This document shows, piece after piece, positions 1 through 5,321 of a DNA stretch of 5,579 nucleotides. A program made the translations under genes and the position numbers. A model generated the notes under the pieces. That model was not told the origin of the DNA, searched no databases, and saw nothing but the letters and a program-made list of their open reading frames with translations. Source of the stretch: an uncultured Collinsella sp. (lineage in GTDB: Bacteria > Actinomycetota > Coriobacteriia > Coriobacteriales > Coriobacteriaceae); NCBI GenBank assembly GCA_900550815.1, contig URTW01000138.1, forward strand, positions 1-5,579, read 5' to 3'. Numbering within the stretch: position 1 is the stretch's first letter; the number at the start of each line of letters is the position of its first letter.

Positions 1-1
1 A

Positions 2-82
2 AAGAGTGATTTTGGGTTGTTTGCTGCGGGCGTGGGGCTTGGAAACAACGTTCGGGGTGGCGAGGCGCCCAGAATTCGGTAG
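2..82 (+). CDS. possible 3' end of an upstream gene (26 codons then TAG)
   Basis: Reading from base 2 there is an open frame of 26 codons ending in TAG at 80-82. The peptide is Gly/Ala/Asn-rich and ends in ...GGEAPRIR. If real, it is the tail of a plus-strand gene entering from the left and converging on the acyltransferase. The stretch is too short to assign a family. Two minus-strand frames are also open across the same bases, so this may be non-coding repeat sequence. Confidence is low. Confidence 0.2.
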   Translation, partial: KSDFGLFAAGVGLGNNVRGGEAPRIR

Positions 83-108
83 CAAGGAGGGCGTTCCTCG
101 GCTGTGTC

Positions 109-156
109 AGGAGTGTCCCTAGGTGCCGGCACATAAGGAACGTCCCTAACTGCCGG
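109..156. repeat. pair of 21-bp imperfect direct repeats, possibly a REP-like element
   Basis: Copies lie at 109-129 and 136-156, a 27-bp period, and agree at 17 of 21 positions. They share AGGA, then GTCCCTA, then TGCCGG, with two variable dinucleotides between these blocks. The left part of each copy (AGGAACGTCCCT type) is itself an imperfect palindrome. A 10-bp perfect palindrome GTGCCGGCAC sits at 123-132. The second copy runs into the left arm of the hairpin at 153-191. Such modular GGGAC/TGCCGG pieces in an intergenic gap suggest a dispersed REP-type repeat, but that is inference because only this locus is visible. Confidence 0.5.
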
Positions 157-191
157 AGGGGGCGTCTGCCGTGGCAGGCGCCCCCTTCCGG
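153..191 (-). terminator. GC-rich hairpin 3' of the acyltransferase gene, likely terminator
   Basis: Bases 153-169 pair with 174-191, giving about 17 bp with one bulged T at 186, one G-U pair and a 4-base loop. It starts 24 bases beyond the acyltransferase stop. The stem is very strong, but no T-run follows on either strand, so it is not a textbook intrinsic terminator. It may act with Rho, protect the transcript's 3' end, or be part of the adjacent repeat. It could also serve a convergent plus-strand gene from the left. Confidence 0.5.
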
Positions 192-214
192 ATGTGGGAA
201 GTTTGTGCTGTGGG

Positions 215-2431
215 TTACTTGTCGGTGCCCAGCTTGTGTGGCTTGAGAGCGAGCGCATTGACGAGCGCGTCGGTGGCAGACTTGACGGCTGCCGGCTGCG
301 GATCGTTGACGTGGTCCTCGGGGTGCACGGGCAGGTCTTTCTTGACTGCATCGTGGATCAGGTTGAGGTACTCGGTCACGCCGGTAGTCGACAGATGCGT
401 GCCGTCGCCATCGAACAGGTCGTTGCGGTTGGCGCTGTGCCCGTACCAGTCGATAACGCGTACATTCTTGTAGCGCGTGGCGGCGTTGGCGATGGCTTGG
501 TTCGTGGACTCGACCCACGGCTGCGGGCTACGCGTGTTTACAAACACGACGATACGCTGCTCGCCGGCGTCGGCCATTATCGCGTCGACCAGGGCGTCCG
601 ATACCAAACCGATGGTGCCCAGCGCTAAGACCACGATCTTGCCGGCAAGGTTCTGCTGGATATAGCCTTCAAATGTCGCACGGCCCGCATCAAACTGGCG
701 GCCCTTTTCGGCATCGATATGGCTGTGCGGGAACACGCCGTCAAAGGTGTCTACGGCACGCAGCGACACGGAGTCACCGATCATCAACAGGTCGTAGGAA
801 CCATCGGGGAAGCCGTCGTTGTCCTTGTCGGTGTCGTCGGCCGCCTGCTGGTCGGTGGGCGCGGTGTTCTTGGCTTCCTTGTTGAGGACTTCGGCGCCCT
901 CGCCGCTCAGCGCAGACGTCTCGGGCACAAAGATCAGGCCGCCCAGTGCAACGACCAACACGACAGCGCAGGCTGCGCAGACGGGGGCGTGCGTGCGTGC
1001 CCAGTTGGCGGGCGTGGTGGTGCCATCGCGGAATTCGGCGACGGTGCGCCCGAAGGCGCCCTTCCTAAACGGAGTCTCGATAAAGCGATATGAGCATTCG
1101 GCCACGGCGACCACCAACAGCACCTGCAAAATGTACTGCCACCACGGTGTATCGTTGATGTTGGCGACCGGGTTCATGAGCAACAGCAGGGGATAGTGCC
1201 ACAGGTAGATGCTGTACGAGCGCTTGCCAACCCACACGAGCGGCTCGGCGGACAGCGCGCGGGCAACCATTCCCTGGGGCTGCACGCAGGCCGCGATGAC
1301 CATGAGCGTGAGGATCGAGCACAGCAGCGTGCCTCCGCGATACTGGAAGGCGGTGTAGCCGTTGGTGAGCGCGACCATGGCGGCAAGGCCAACCAGACCC
1401 ACGACGCCCAACACATCGATGGATGCGGGCGAGGACCAAAAACGCACGAGGGCGCTCGGCTGTGCCGGGGCGGTCTCGGCTGCTTCGTCGGCCTTCTCGC
1501 CAGGCTTGCCCTCGGCGTTCTTGCCGTGCTTGGCGGCGCCAGCTAGGCGATTGAGCCCCAAACGACGAGCGAGACGCACCGGCGCCAGGTCGCGATCGGG
1601 GATAAAGGCCATCCAGGCACCCAGCAGCAGCGAGAACACGCGGGTGTCGGTGCCGTAGTACACGCGGCTGGGGTCGGCGGCAGGGTTGTAAAGCACCATC
1701 ATGGCGATGGCGGAGACAGCAGCCAAGCCCAGAACCACGCGGCGCGTGTTGGGCTTGCTCACATGCATGGATACCATGGCAAACAGCAGTGGCGGCCAAA
1801 TCAGGTAGAACTGTTCCTCGATGGCAAGCGACCAAAAGTGCGTGAGCGGCGAGGGGTCGCCCAGAGCATTGAAGTACGAGACGTTTTGGGCAATCTGCCA
1901 CCAGTTGTTGAAGAACAGCAGCGACGGCAGGATATCGGGGCGCATCTTGGTGAGCATCACGTGGTTAAAGATAGTGCACAGCGCGCAGGTTACAAACACT
2001 ACCGTTACCACGGCGGGGACCAGGCGACGGATGCGGCGGATCCAGAAGCTCTTGAGGTCGATGCGGCCGGTCTTAGCGACTTCGTTGAGTAGTAGGCGCG
2101 TGATCAGATAGCCCGAAAGCACAAAGAAGATCGTGACGCCAAGCAGGCCGCCCTGCGCCCACGTGAGGTTAAGGTGATAGAGCACCACCGCGACGACGGC
2201 GAGCGTACGCAGGCCGTCAAGGGCAGGGATGTAGCGGGATTTGGGGCGAGCAGGCGTCTGCTCCGCGGCGGGAGTGTTGGCACAGCTCGCGCTGTTGGCA
2301 GAAGCGCGATGGGGGCTCGCGGTGCGTCGCGGCTCGTTGGCACGGCGTCCGCTCTTCACGCGTTCGTGCGGCGCCGGCTCGTTGCCCGTGCGGCGTCGAC
2401 CGCGCGAGCCCGATTGCGAGAGTTGTTCCAT
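215..2431 (-). CDS. OatA-like membrane O-acyltransferase (acyltransferase-3 domain plus SGNH domain)
   Basis: Probable integral membrane O-acetyltransferase modifying an envelope polymer (peptidoglycan, teichoic acid or polysaccharide; substrate not deducible). Residues 1-66 are a hydrophilic Arg/Ala/Pro-rich tail. The acyltransferase-3 domain runs from about 67 to 455. It shows the RX10H motif (R75, H86), FFVLSGYLI (102-110), SLAIEEQFYLIWP (201-213) and VGKRSYSIYLWHYP (401-414), within about ten hydrophobic segments. A charged Lys/Glu/Ala linker (about 301-325) interrupts the membrane domain. A last hydrophobic segment (about 484-502) leads to an outside SGNH domain: GDS with S554, and D676-G-T-H679. 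The usual Asn of block III (GTNG) is Ile607 here. An Asp-rich DxDxDG stretch lies at 533-543. Two-domain layout and order match OatA, though 738 residues is longer than the roughly 600 of S. aureus OatA. The ATG at 2431 has only a weak GGATGA upstream, so a start further in is possible. It is divergent from rbsK and looks monocistronic. Confidence 0.9.
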   Translation of the reverse strand: MEQLSQSGSRGRRRTGNEPAPHERVKSGRRANEPRRTASPHRASANSASCANTPAAEQTPARPKSRYIPALDGLRTLAVVAVVLYHLNLTWAQGGLLGVTIFFVLSGYLITRLLLNEVAKTGRIDLKSFWIRRIRRLVPAVVTVVFVTCALCTIFNHVMLTKMRPDILPSLLFFNNWWQIAQNVSYFNALGDPSPLTHFWSLAIEEQFYLIWPPLLFAMVSMHVSKPNTRRVVLGLAAVSAIAMMVLYNPAADPSRVYYGTDTRVFSLLLGAWMAFIPDRDLAPVRLARRLGLNRLAGAAKHGKNAEGKPGEKADEAAETAPAQPSALVRFWSSPASIDVLGVVGLVGLAAMVALTNGYTAFQYRGGTLLCSILTLMVIAACVQPQGMVARALSAEPLVWVGKRSYSIYLWHYPLLLLMNPVANINDTPWWQYILQVLLVVAVAECSYRFIETPFRKGAFGRTVAEFRDGTTTPANWARTHAPVCAACAVVLVVALGGLIFVPETSALSGEGAEVLNKEAKNTAPTDQQAADDTDKDNDGFPDGSYDLLMIGDSVSLRAVDTFDGVFPHSHIDAEKGRQFDAGRATFEGYIQQNLAGKIVVLALGTIGLVSDALVDAIMADAGEQRIVVFVNTRSPQPWVESTNQAIANAATRYKNVRVIDWYGHSANRNDLFDGDGTHLSTTGVTEYLNLIHDAVKKDLPVHPEDHVNDPQPAAVKSATDALVNALALKPHKLGTDK

Positions 2432-2617
2432 AAAACATCATCCAATGACGAGAATAATCAGCATGTATTCATTGTAGCTGCCTGCTCCTGTGAATGCTTG
2501 CTGCTGGCGCAAGCTCAAGCGCGCGTCCACATCAAAGTGAACTAAAGTTATAGAGGTGCGAGGGCGCACGACCGACGGCCGACGGTGGGTATAAGGCCCG
2601 CAGATGAGGAGGTTTCC
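2432..2617. promoter_or_regulatory. divergent intergenic control region, acyltransferase / rbsK
   Basis: This 186-base gap must hold promoters for both directions. For the leftward gene, the best -10 is TACAAT on the minus strand (plus positions 2471-2476), without a good -35. For rbsK, TATAGA at 2549-2554 is a weak -10 candidate. Possible protein sites are a perfect inverted repeat GCTTGC/GCAAGC (2496-2501 and 2509-2514, 7-base spacer), and two AAAGT-type direct repeats (CAAAGT 2533-2538, TAAAGT 2543-2548) exactly 10 bp apart. The rbsK leader has a small hairpin, GTGCG/CGCAC (2556-2560 with 2565-2569), and a tandem 7-bp repeat CCGACGG (2572-2585). No known riboswitch was recognised. Confidence 0.35.
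2606..2612 (+). promoter_or_regulatory. strong ribosome binding site fixing the rbsK start
   Basis: GAGGAGG lies 5 bases before the ATG at 2618. The frame is open further back to a GTG at 2585, but that codon has no Shine-Dalgarno sequence and the extra 11 residues are not ribokinase-like. The ATG at 2618 is therefore preferred. Confidence 0.85.
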
Positions 2618-3580
2618 ATGGCAGATCGCGGCATCGTTGCGGTGTTCGGCAGCATGAACATGGACCTTTCGGTGGCGTGCGAGCGCATACCGCGTGCGGG
2701 CGAGACCGTCGGCGGCAGCGGTTTTATCACCAACGCCGGTGGCAAGGGCGCTAACCAGGCCGTCGCCGCCGCGCGCATGGGTGCGCGCGCGTGCATGATC
2801 GGCGCGGTCGGTCGCGACGCGTTCGGCGCGTCGCTCGTGGTGGGGCTCCAAGACGCCGGCGTGGACTGTGACTTTGTAGTGCATCGCGATGACGTGGAGA
2901 CGGGAACGGCGACCATCATTCGCTGCGAGGGCGACAACCGCATCATACTGTCACCGGGCGCCAACCATGCGCTTGCGGGCGCGGACGTTGCCTGCGCGCT
3001 GAGGCGTCTGGTGGCCCATGAGCTCGACGGCGACGCCAGCGAGATTGCCCCGGCTGCCGGAAGCGTCTTTATCGCCCAGGGCGAATGTGACCTTGCGGCG
3101 ACGGCCGAGGCGCTTGTTTGCGCTCACGAGCTGGGGTTCTATACGGTCTTTAATCCAGCGCCTGCCTGCGAGCTGCCTGCGGAGGTCTGGCCTGCGGTCG
3201 ACCTGGTCTGTCCCAACGAGACTGAGTGCCAGGTGCTGACGGGCATCTTGCCCGCAGATGATGAGAGCTGCGTCGCGGCGCTCAATGCCCTGCTCGCCAA
3301 GGGTGCCGGGGCTGCGGTCATCACGTTGGGCGGCGCCGGGTCGGTTACGCTCGGCGATGACGGTGAGCTGCTGCGCATGCCGGCACTTTCGAGCACGGTA
3401 GTCGATACCACGGCCGCCGGCGATACGTTTATCGGCGCGTTGGCGGCGGCTCGCCTAGAGGGCTTGCCGCTCTTTGAGTGCATGGCCGCTGGTGCTCGCG
3501 CCTCGGCAGTGACGGTGTCACGCCTGGGCGCTCAGCAATCGATTCCCACGCGCGCCGAAGTTGAACATTGGTTTAGTTAA
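2618..3580 (+). CDS. rbsK: ribokinase (PfkB-family sugar kinase)
   Basis: Cytoplasmic kinase that uses ATP to phosphorylate D-ribose to ribose 5-phosphate. The 320-residue protein is near the usual length of about 300-310. It shows the ribokinase landmarks in order: N-terminal strand with GSMNMDL (11-17), the sugar-binding GGKGANQ (41-47) followed by AVAAARMG, NPAP (179-182), PNETE (199-203), TLGGAGS (236-242), and the PfkB C-terminal signature DTTAAGDTF (263-271), with D269 as the expected catalytic base. GGKGANQ plus NPAPA and PNETE point to ribokinase rather than fructokinase or adenosine kinase. A small acidic insertion near 137-148 accounts for the extra length. It is first in an operon with the nucleoside hydrolase 30 bases downstream, which would supply its ribose. 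No ribose transporter or RbsD is in view. A related sugar such as deoxyribose remains possible. Confidence 0.93.
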   Translation: MADRGIVAVFGSMNMDLSVACERIPRAGETVGGSGFITNAGGKGANQAVAAARMGARACMIGAVGRDAFGASLVVGLQDAGVDCDFVVHRDDVETGTATIIRCEGDNRIILSPGANHALAGADVACALRRLVAHELDGDASEIAPAAGSVFIAQGECDLAATAEALVCAHELGFYTVFNPAPACELPAEVWPAVDLVCPNETECQVLTGILPADDESCVAALNALLAKGAGAAVITLGGAGSVTLGDDGELLRMPALSSTVVDTTAAGDTFIGALAAARLEGLPLFECMAAGARASAVTVSRLGAQQSIPTRAEVEHWFS

Positions 3581-3610
3581 ACGATAAAGACGGAGAAGCG
3601 GAGTAGAACA

Positions 3611-4585
3611 ATGGCAATCAAGAAGCTGATCCTTGATCTGGATATGGGCGTGGACGATGCGATGGCGCTGGCCTATGCCATCGCGAGCCCCGAGGTGGAG
3701 CTCGTGGGCATCACCACGTGCTTTGGCAACGTGCGCGTCGAGCAATCGGCGCACAACTGCCTGGCGGTGCTCGATCTGCTGGGTCGCCCCGAGGTTCCGG
3801 TGTACCTGGGTGCCGACCGTCCTCTGCAGGCGACTGAGCCCTATACGCCGCCGGCGTCCACCGCGCTCATTCACGGCATGAATGGCATCGGCGGCGCGAG
3901 CGTGCCCGCGTCGCCCTACGAGCCGGTGGGGGCGACCGCGGCCGACGGCAACGCTGCGGTCGATTATCTGATCGATGCCGCGCGCACCTATGGTCCCGAT
4001 CTGGTCTACGTAGCGACTGGCCCGCTCTCCAACCTGGCGCTCGCCCTGGAGCGCGATGCGGCGGCGATGATGTCCATCGGCCGCGTGGTCGTGATGGGCG
4101 GCGCCCTGACCGTGCCCGGCAACGTGAGCGCGGGCGCCGAGGCCAATATGGCAAGCGATCCCGAGGCGGCCGATGCCGTGCTGCGCTCGGGCCGTAAGCT
4201 CACCATGGTGGGTCTGGATGTGACGCATCGCGTGGTGCTCACGCGCCGCGACATTGCCGGCTGGACGGGCTCGGGCACCATGGCGGGCTGCGCATTTGCG
4301 AGCATGGTCGAGCACTACATTGGCTCGTACGAGATGAACGCACCCTACCTGGGTGGTTGTGCGCTGCACGATCCGCTGGCCGTTGCCGTGGCAATTGACC
4401 CTACGCTCGTGGGTGCGCTCGGCTGCAATCTGCGTGTTGATCTGCTCGGCGAGTATCGCGGCCGCACCATCTGCGATGAGCGCCGCCTATCCGATCCGGA
4501 CAAGAGCGCGCTTGTGGCACTGACCGTGGATGCTCCGCGCTTCCTGTCCGAGTTCAAGACGCGTATGGCCCGTGTCCTTGGCTAA
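3611..4585 (+). CDS. nucleoside hydrolase (inosine-uridine-preferring family)
   Basis: Calcium-dependent N-glycosidase, probably cytoplasmic, splitting ribonucleosides into free base and ribose. At 324 residues it has the family's normal size. The N-terminal metal site is DLDMGVDDA (9-17), with D9, D11, D15 and D16 matching the DxDPGxDD motif except for Met in place of Pro. Then come GN (39-40) with VRVEQSAHN, IHGMNGIGG (87-95), ATGPLSNLALAL (135-146), VMGGAL (161-166), the substrate-contacting GNVSAGAEANMASDPEA (170-186), and the C-terminal metal and acid site ALHDPLAV (251-258), with H253 and D254. There is no signal peptide. GGAG at 3600-3603 with a 7-base spacer supports the ATG at 3611. 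Only 30 bases separate it from rbsK, so the two are probably co-transcribed and sequential in ribose salvage. Purine, pyrimidine or mixed preference cannot be told from sequence alone, so no rih symbol is assigned. Confidence 0.92.
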   Translation: MAIKKLILDLDMGVDDAMALAYAIASPEVELVGITTCFGNVRVEQSAHNCLAVLDLLGRPEVPVYLGADRPLQATEPYTPPASTALIHGMNGIGGASVPASPYEPVGATAADGNAAVDYLIDAARTYGPDLVYVATGPLSNLALALERDAAAMMSIGRVVVMGGALTVPGNVSAGAEANMASDPEAADAVLRSGRKLTMVGLDVTHRVVLTRRDIAGWTGSGTMAGCAFASMVEHYIGSYEMNAPYLGGCALHDPLAVAVAIDPTLVGALGCNLRVDLLGEYRGRTICDERRLSDPDKSALVALTVDAPRFLSEFKTRMARVLG

Positions 4586-4593
4586 GTTGTCTT

Positions 4594-4665
4594 TTTGGGA
4601 CGGGGCTTTTTTGACTGGTATGATTGGTGCGACCATTCGAACCAGCTAAAAGAGCCCGTCCCAAA
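4594..4665. repeat. 72-base imperfect palindrome between nucleoside hydrolase and luxS
   Basis: The two arms are centred on base 4630 and pair almost without break. Outer stem: TTTGGGACGGG (4594-4604) with CCCGTCCCAAA (4655-4665). After one bulged G (4605), 4606-4613 pairs with 4647-4654, 4615-4619 with 4641-4645, 4621-4623 with 4637-4639, and 4625-4628 with 4632-4635, leaving the loop GCG. There are only three mismatched positions (4614/4646, 4620/4640, 4624/4636) and a few G-U pairs. Read as RNA it is a long stem-loop 8 bases past the nucleoside hydrolase stop, so it may define that transcript's 3' end, but no T-run follows it. Read as DNA it overlaps the luxS promoter. It could also be a dispersed palindromic element. 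Confidence 0.8.
4595..4624 (+). promoter_or_regulatory. candidate luxS promoter with extended -10
   Basis: TATGAT at 4619-4624 is preceded by TGG, a perfect extended -10 (TGnTATGAT). TTGGGA at 4595-4600 lies 18 bases upstream as a moderate -35. Transcription would start near 4631, at the centre of the palindrome, giving luxS a leader of about 57 bases. This supports luxS being transcribed independently of the rbsK operon. Confidence 0.5.
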
Positions 4666-4687
4666 TTGACTACCGAGAGGATTTGCC

Positions 4688-5176
4688 ATGGAGCGCATCG
4701 CCAGCTTTTCCGTTGATCATCTGCTGCTTGAGCCCGGCGTGTATGTGAGCCGCATCGACCGCGATCCGGCGACCGGTGCCGCCGTCACCACGTTTGACCT
4801 GCGCCTGACTACGCCCAACAAGGAGCCGGTCATGAACACGGCCGAGTGCCACACCATTGAGCACCTGGGCGCGACGTTCCTTCGCAATCATGCCGAGTGG
4901 TCGAGCCGCATTGTCTACTTTGGCCCCATGGGCTGCCGCACGGGCTTTTACCTCGTCGTATTTGGCGAAGTGACGAGCGAGGAGATTCTGCCGCTCGTGC
5001 GTGAGCTGTTCGAGTTTGTCGCCGGTTTTGAGGGCGATGTCCCCGGTGCCGCTCCCGAGGAATGCGGCAACTACCTGGACCAGAACCTCCCCATGGCTAA
5101 CTGGCTCGCGCGCCGTTACCTCAACCGCGACCTGGCCGATATCGACGAGAAGCACCTGCACTATCAGCAGGCGTAA
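4688..5176 (+). CDS. luxS: S-ribosylhomocysteine lyase, AI-2 synthesis protein
   Basis: Cytoplasmic metalloenzyme of the activated methyl cycle. It cleaves S-ribosylhomocysteine to homocysteine and 4,5-dihydroxy-2,3-pentanedione, the precursor of the AI-2 signal. The 162-residue length is typical. The signature HTIEHL (55-60) supplies metal ligands H55 and H59 and the catalytic E58. GPMGCRTGFY (79-88) carries the catalytic C83, and EECGNY (124-129) carries the third metal ligand C126. The N-terminal SFSVDH and the PNKEPVMNT stretch are also family-typical, so all known active-site residues are present. GAGAGG at 4675-4680 with a 7-base spacer supports the ATG at 4688. Its own promoter and terminator suggest a single-gene unit. 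The partner SAH nucleosidase (Pfs/MtnN) is not in the window. Confidence 0.97.
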   Translation: MERIASFSVDHLLLEPGVYVSRIDRDPATGAAVTTFDLRLTTPNKEPVMNTAECHTIEHLGATFLRNHAEWSSRIVYFGPMGCRTGFYLVVFGEVTSEEILPLVRELFEFVAGFEGDVPGAAPEECGNYLDQNLPMANWLARRYLNRDLADIDEKHLHYQQA

Positions 5177-5205
5177 AGGCTTTATCGCCCAAAACGCGCG
5201 CATTG

Positions 5206-5236
5206 GGCGCCTTCGCTTATGCGGGGGCGCCTTTTT
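5206..5236 (+). terminator. intrinsic terminator of luxS
   Basis: An 11-bp stem (5206-5216 with 5221-5231, outer GGCGCC pairs, two G-U pairs, loop TTAT) is followed at once by TTTTT (5232-5236), 30 bases after the luxS stop. A second possible stem just upstream, CGCCCAA (5186-5192) with TTGGGCG (5203-5209), shares bases 5206-5209 with the terminator's left arm, so the two cannot form fully together. Confidence 0.88.
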
Positions 5237-5257
5237 GTTGATTGGTCGGGACGAGCG

Positions 5258-5286
5258 TTCAAAATCACTCATGTTTGTTCTAGAAT
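5258..5286 (+). promoter_or_regulatory. candidate promoter of the DUF4867 gene
   Basis: TTCAAA (5258-5263) and TAGAAT (5281-5286) are 17 bases apart, a plausible -35/-10 pair, with start near 5293 and a leader of about 28 bases. A second -10-like hexamer, TATAGT (5292-5297), lacks a good -35. The -10 falls between two half-sites of the adjacent operator-like dyad. Confidence 0.45.
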
Positions 5287-5321
5287 GTTCGTATAGTCGC
5301 ATTTACGAACAGGAGTGAACA
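5276..5321 (+). promoter_or_regulatory. operator-like double dyad, TGTTC x2 / GAACA x2
   Basis: TGTTC occurs at 5276-5280 and 5286-5290, and its complement GAACA at 5307-5311 and 5317-5321. All four are symmetric about 5298.5, with 10-bp spacing within each side. The inner arms extend to a perfect 8-bp inverted repeat (TGTTCGTA, 5286-5293, with TACGAACA, 5304-5311). The site covers the likely -10, the start site and the ribosome binding site (AGGAG, 5311-5315), so a bound protein would block expression. The ATGTTCG half-site resembles GlpR and other DeoR-family operators, which suggests a sugar-responsive repressor. That assignment is inference. Confidence 0.6.

Noticed and set aside
1065..1901. 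278-codon minus-strand open frame inside the acyltransferase gene
   Set aside because: It is an out-of-frame shadow in GC-rich DNA. The overlapping frame has clear acyltransferase motifs, while this one gives Arg/His/Pro-rich sequence with no recognisable domain.
2585..2617. Upstream GTG start for ribokinase adding 11 residues
   Set aside because: No Shine-Dalgarno sequence precedes it, and the ATG at 2618 has an ideal GAGGAGG at the right distance.
3518..4369. 283-codon minus-strand open frame opposite the nucleoside hydrolase
   Set aside because: Antisense shadow rich in His/Arg/Ala without family motifs. The plus strand holds complete ribokinase and nucleoside hydrolase signatures.
4592..4612. 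T-runs flanking GGGACGGGGC as an intrinsic terminator of the nucleoside hydrolase gene
   Set aside because: No hairpin precedes either T-run. The GGGACGGG segment pairs with a distant downstream arm, so the T-runs lie before or inside the stem, not after it.
4666..4671. TTGACT just before luxS, resembling a -35 box
   Set aside because: Only 16 bases separate it from the luxS start codon, leaving no room for a -10 and start site upstream of the gene. The same hexamer at 4611-4616 also lacks a suitably placed -10.
2618..5176. A dedicated AI-2 uptake or processing locus (ribokinase acting as LsrK next to luxS)
   Set aside because: The kinase is PfkB-type with ribokinase motifs, whereas LsrK belongs to the FGGY family. 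No Lsr transporter is present, and luxS appears to have its own promoter.
4670..5302. 210-codon minus-strand open frame opposite luxS
   Set aside because: It lies fully antisense to an unmistakable luxS and reads through its terminator. No independent evidence of coding.
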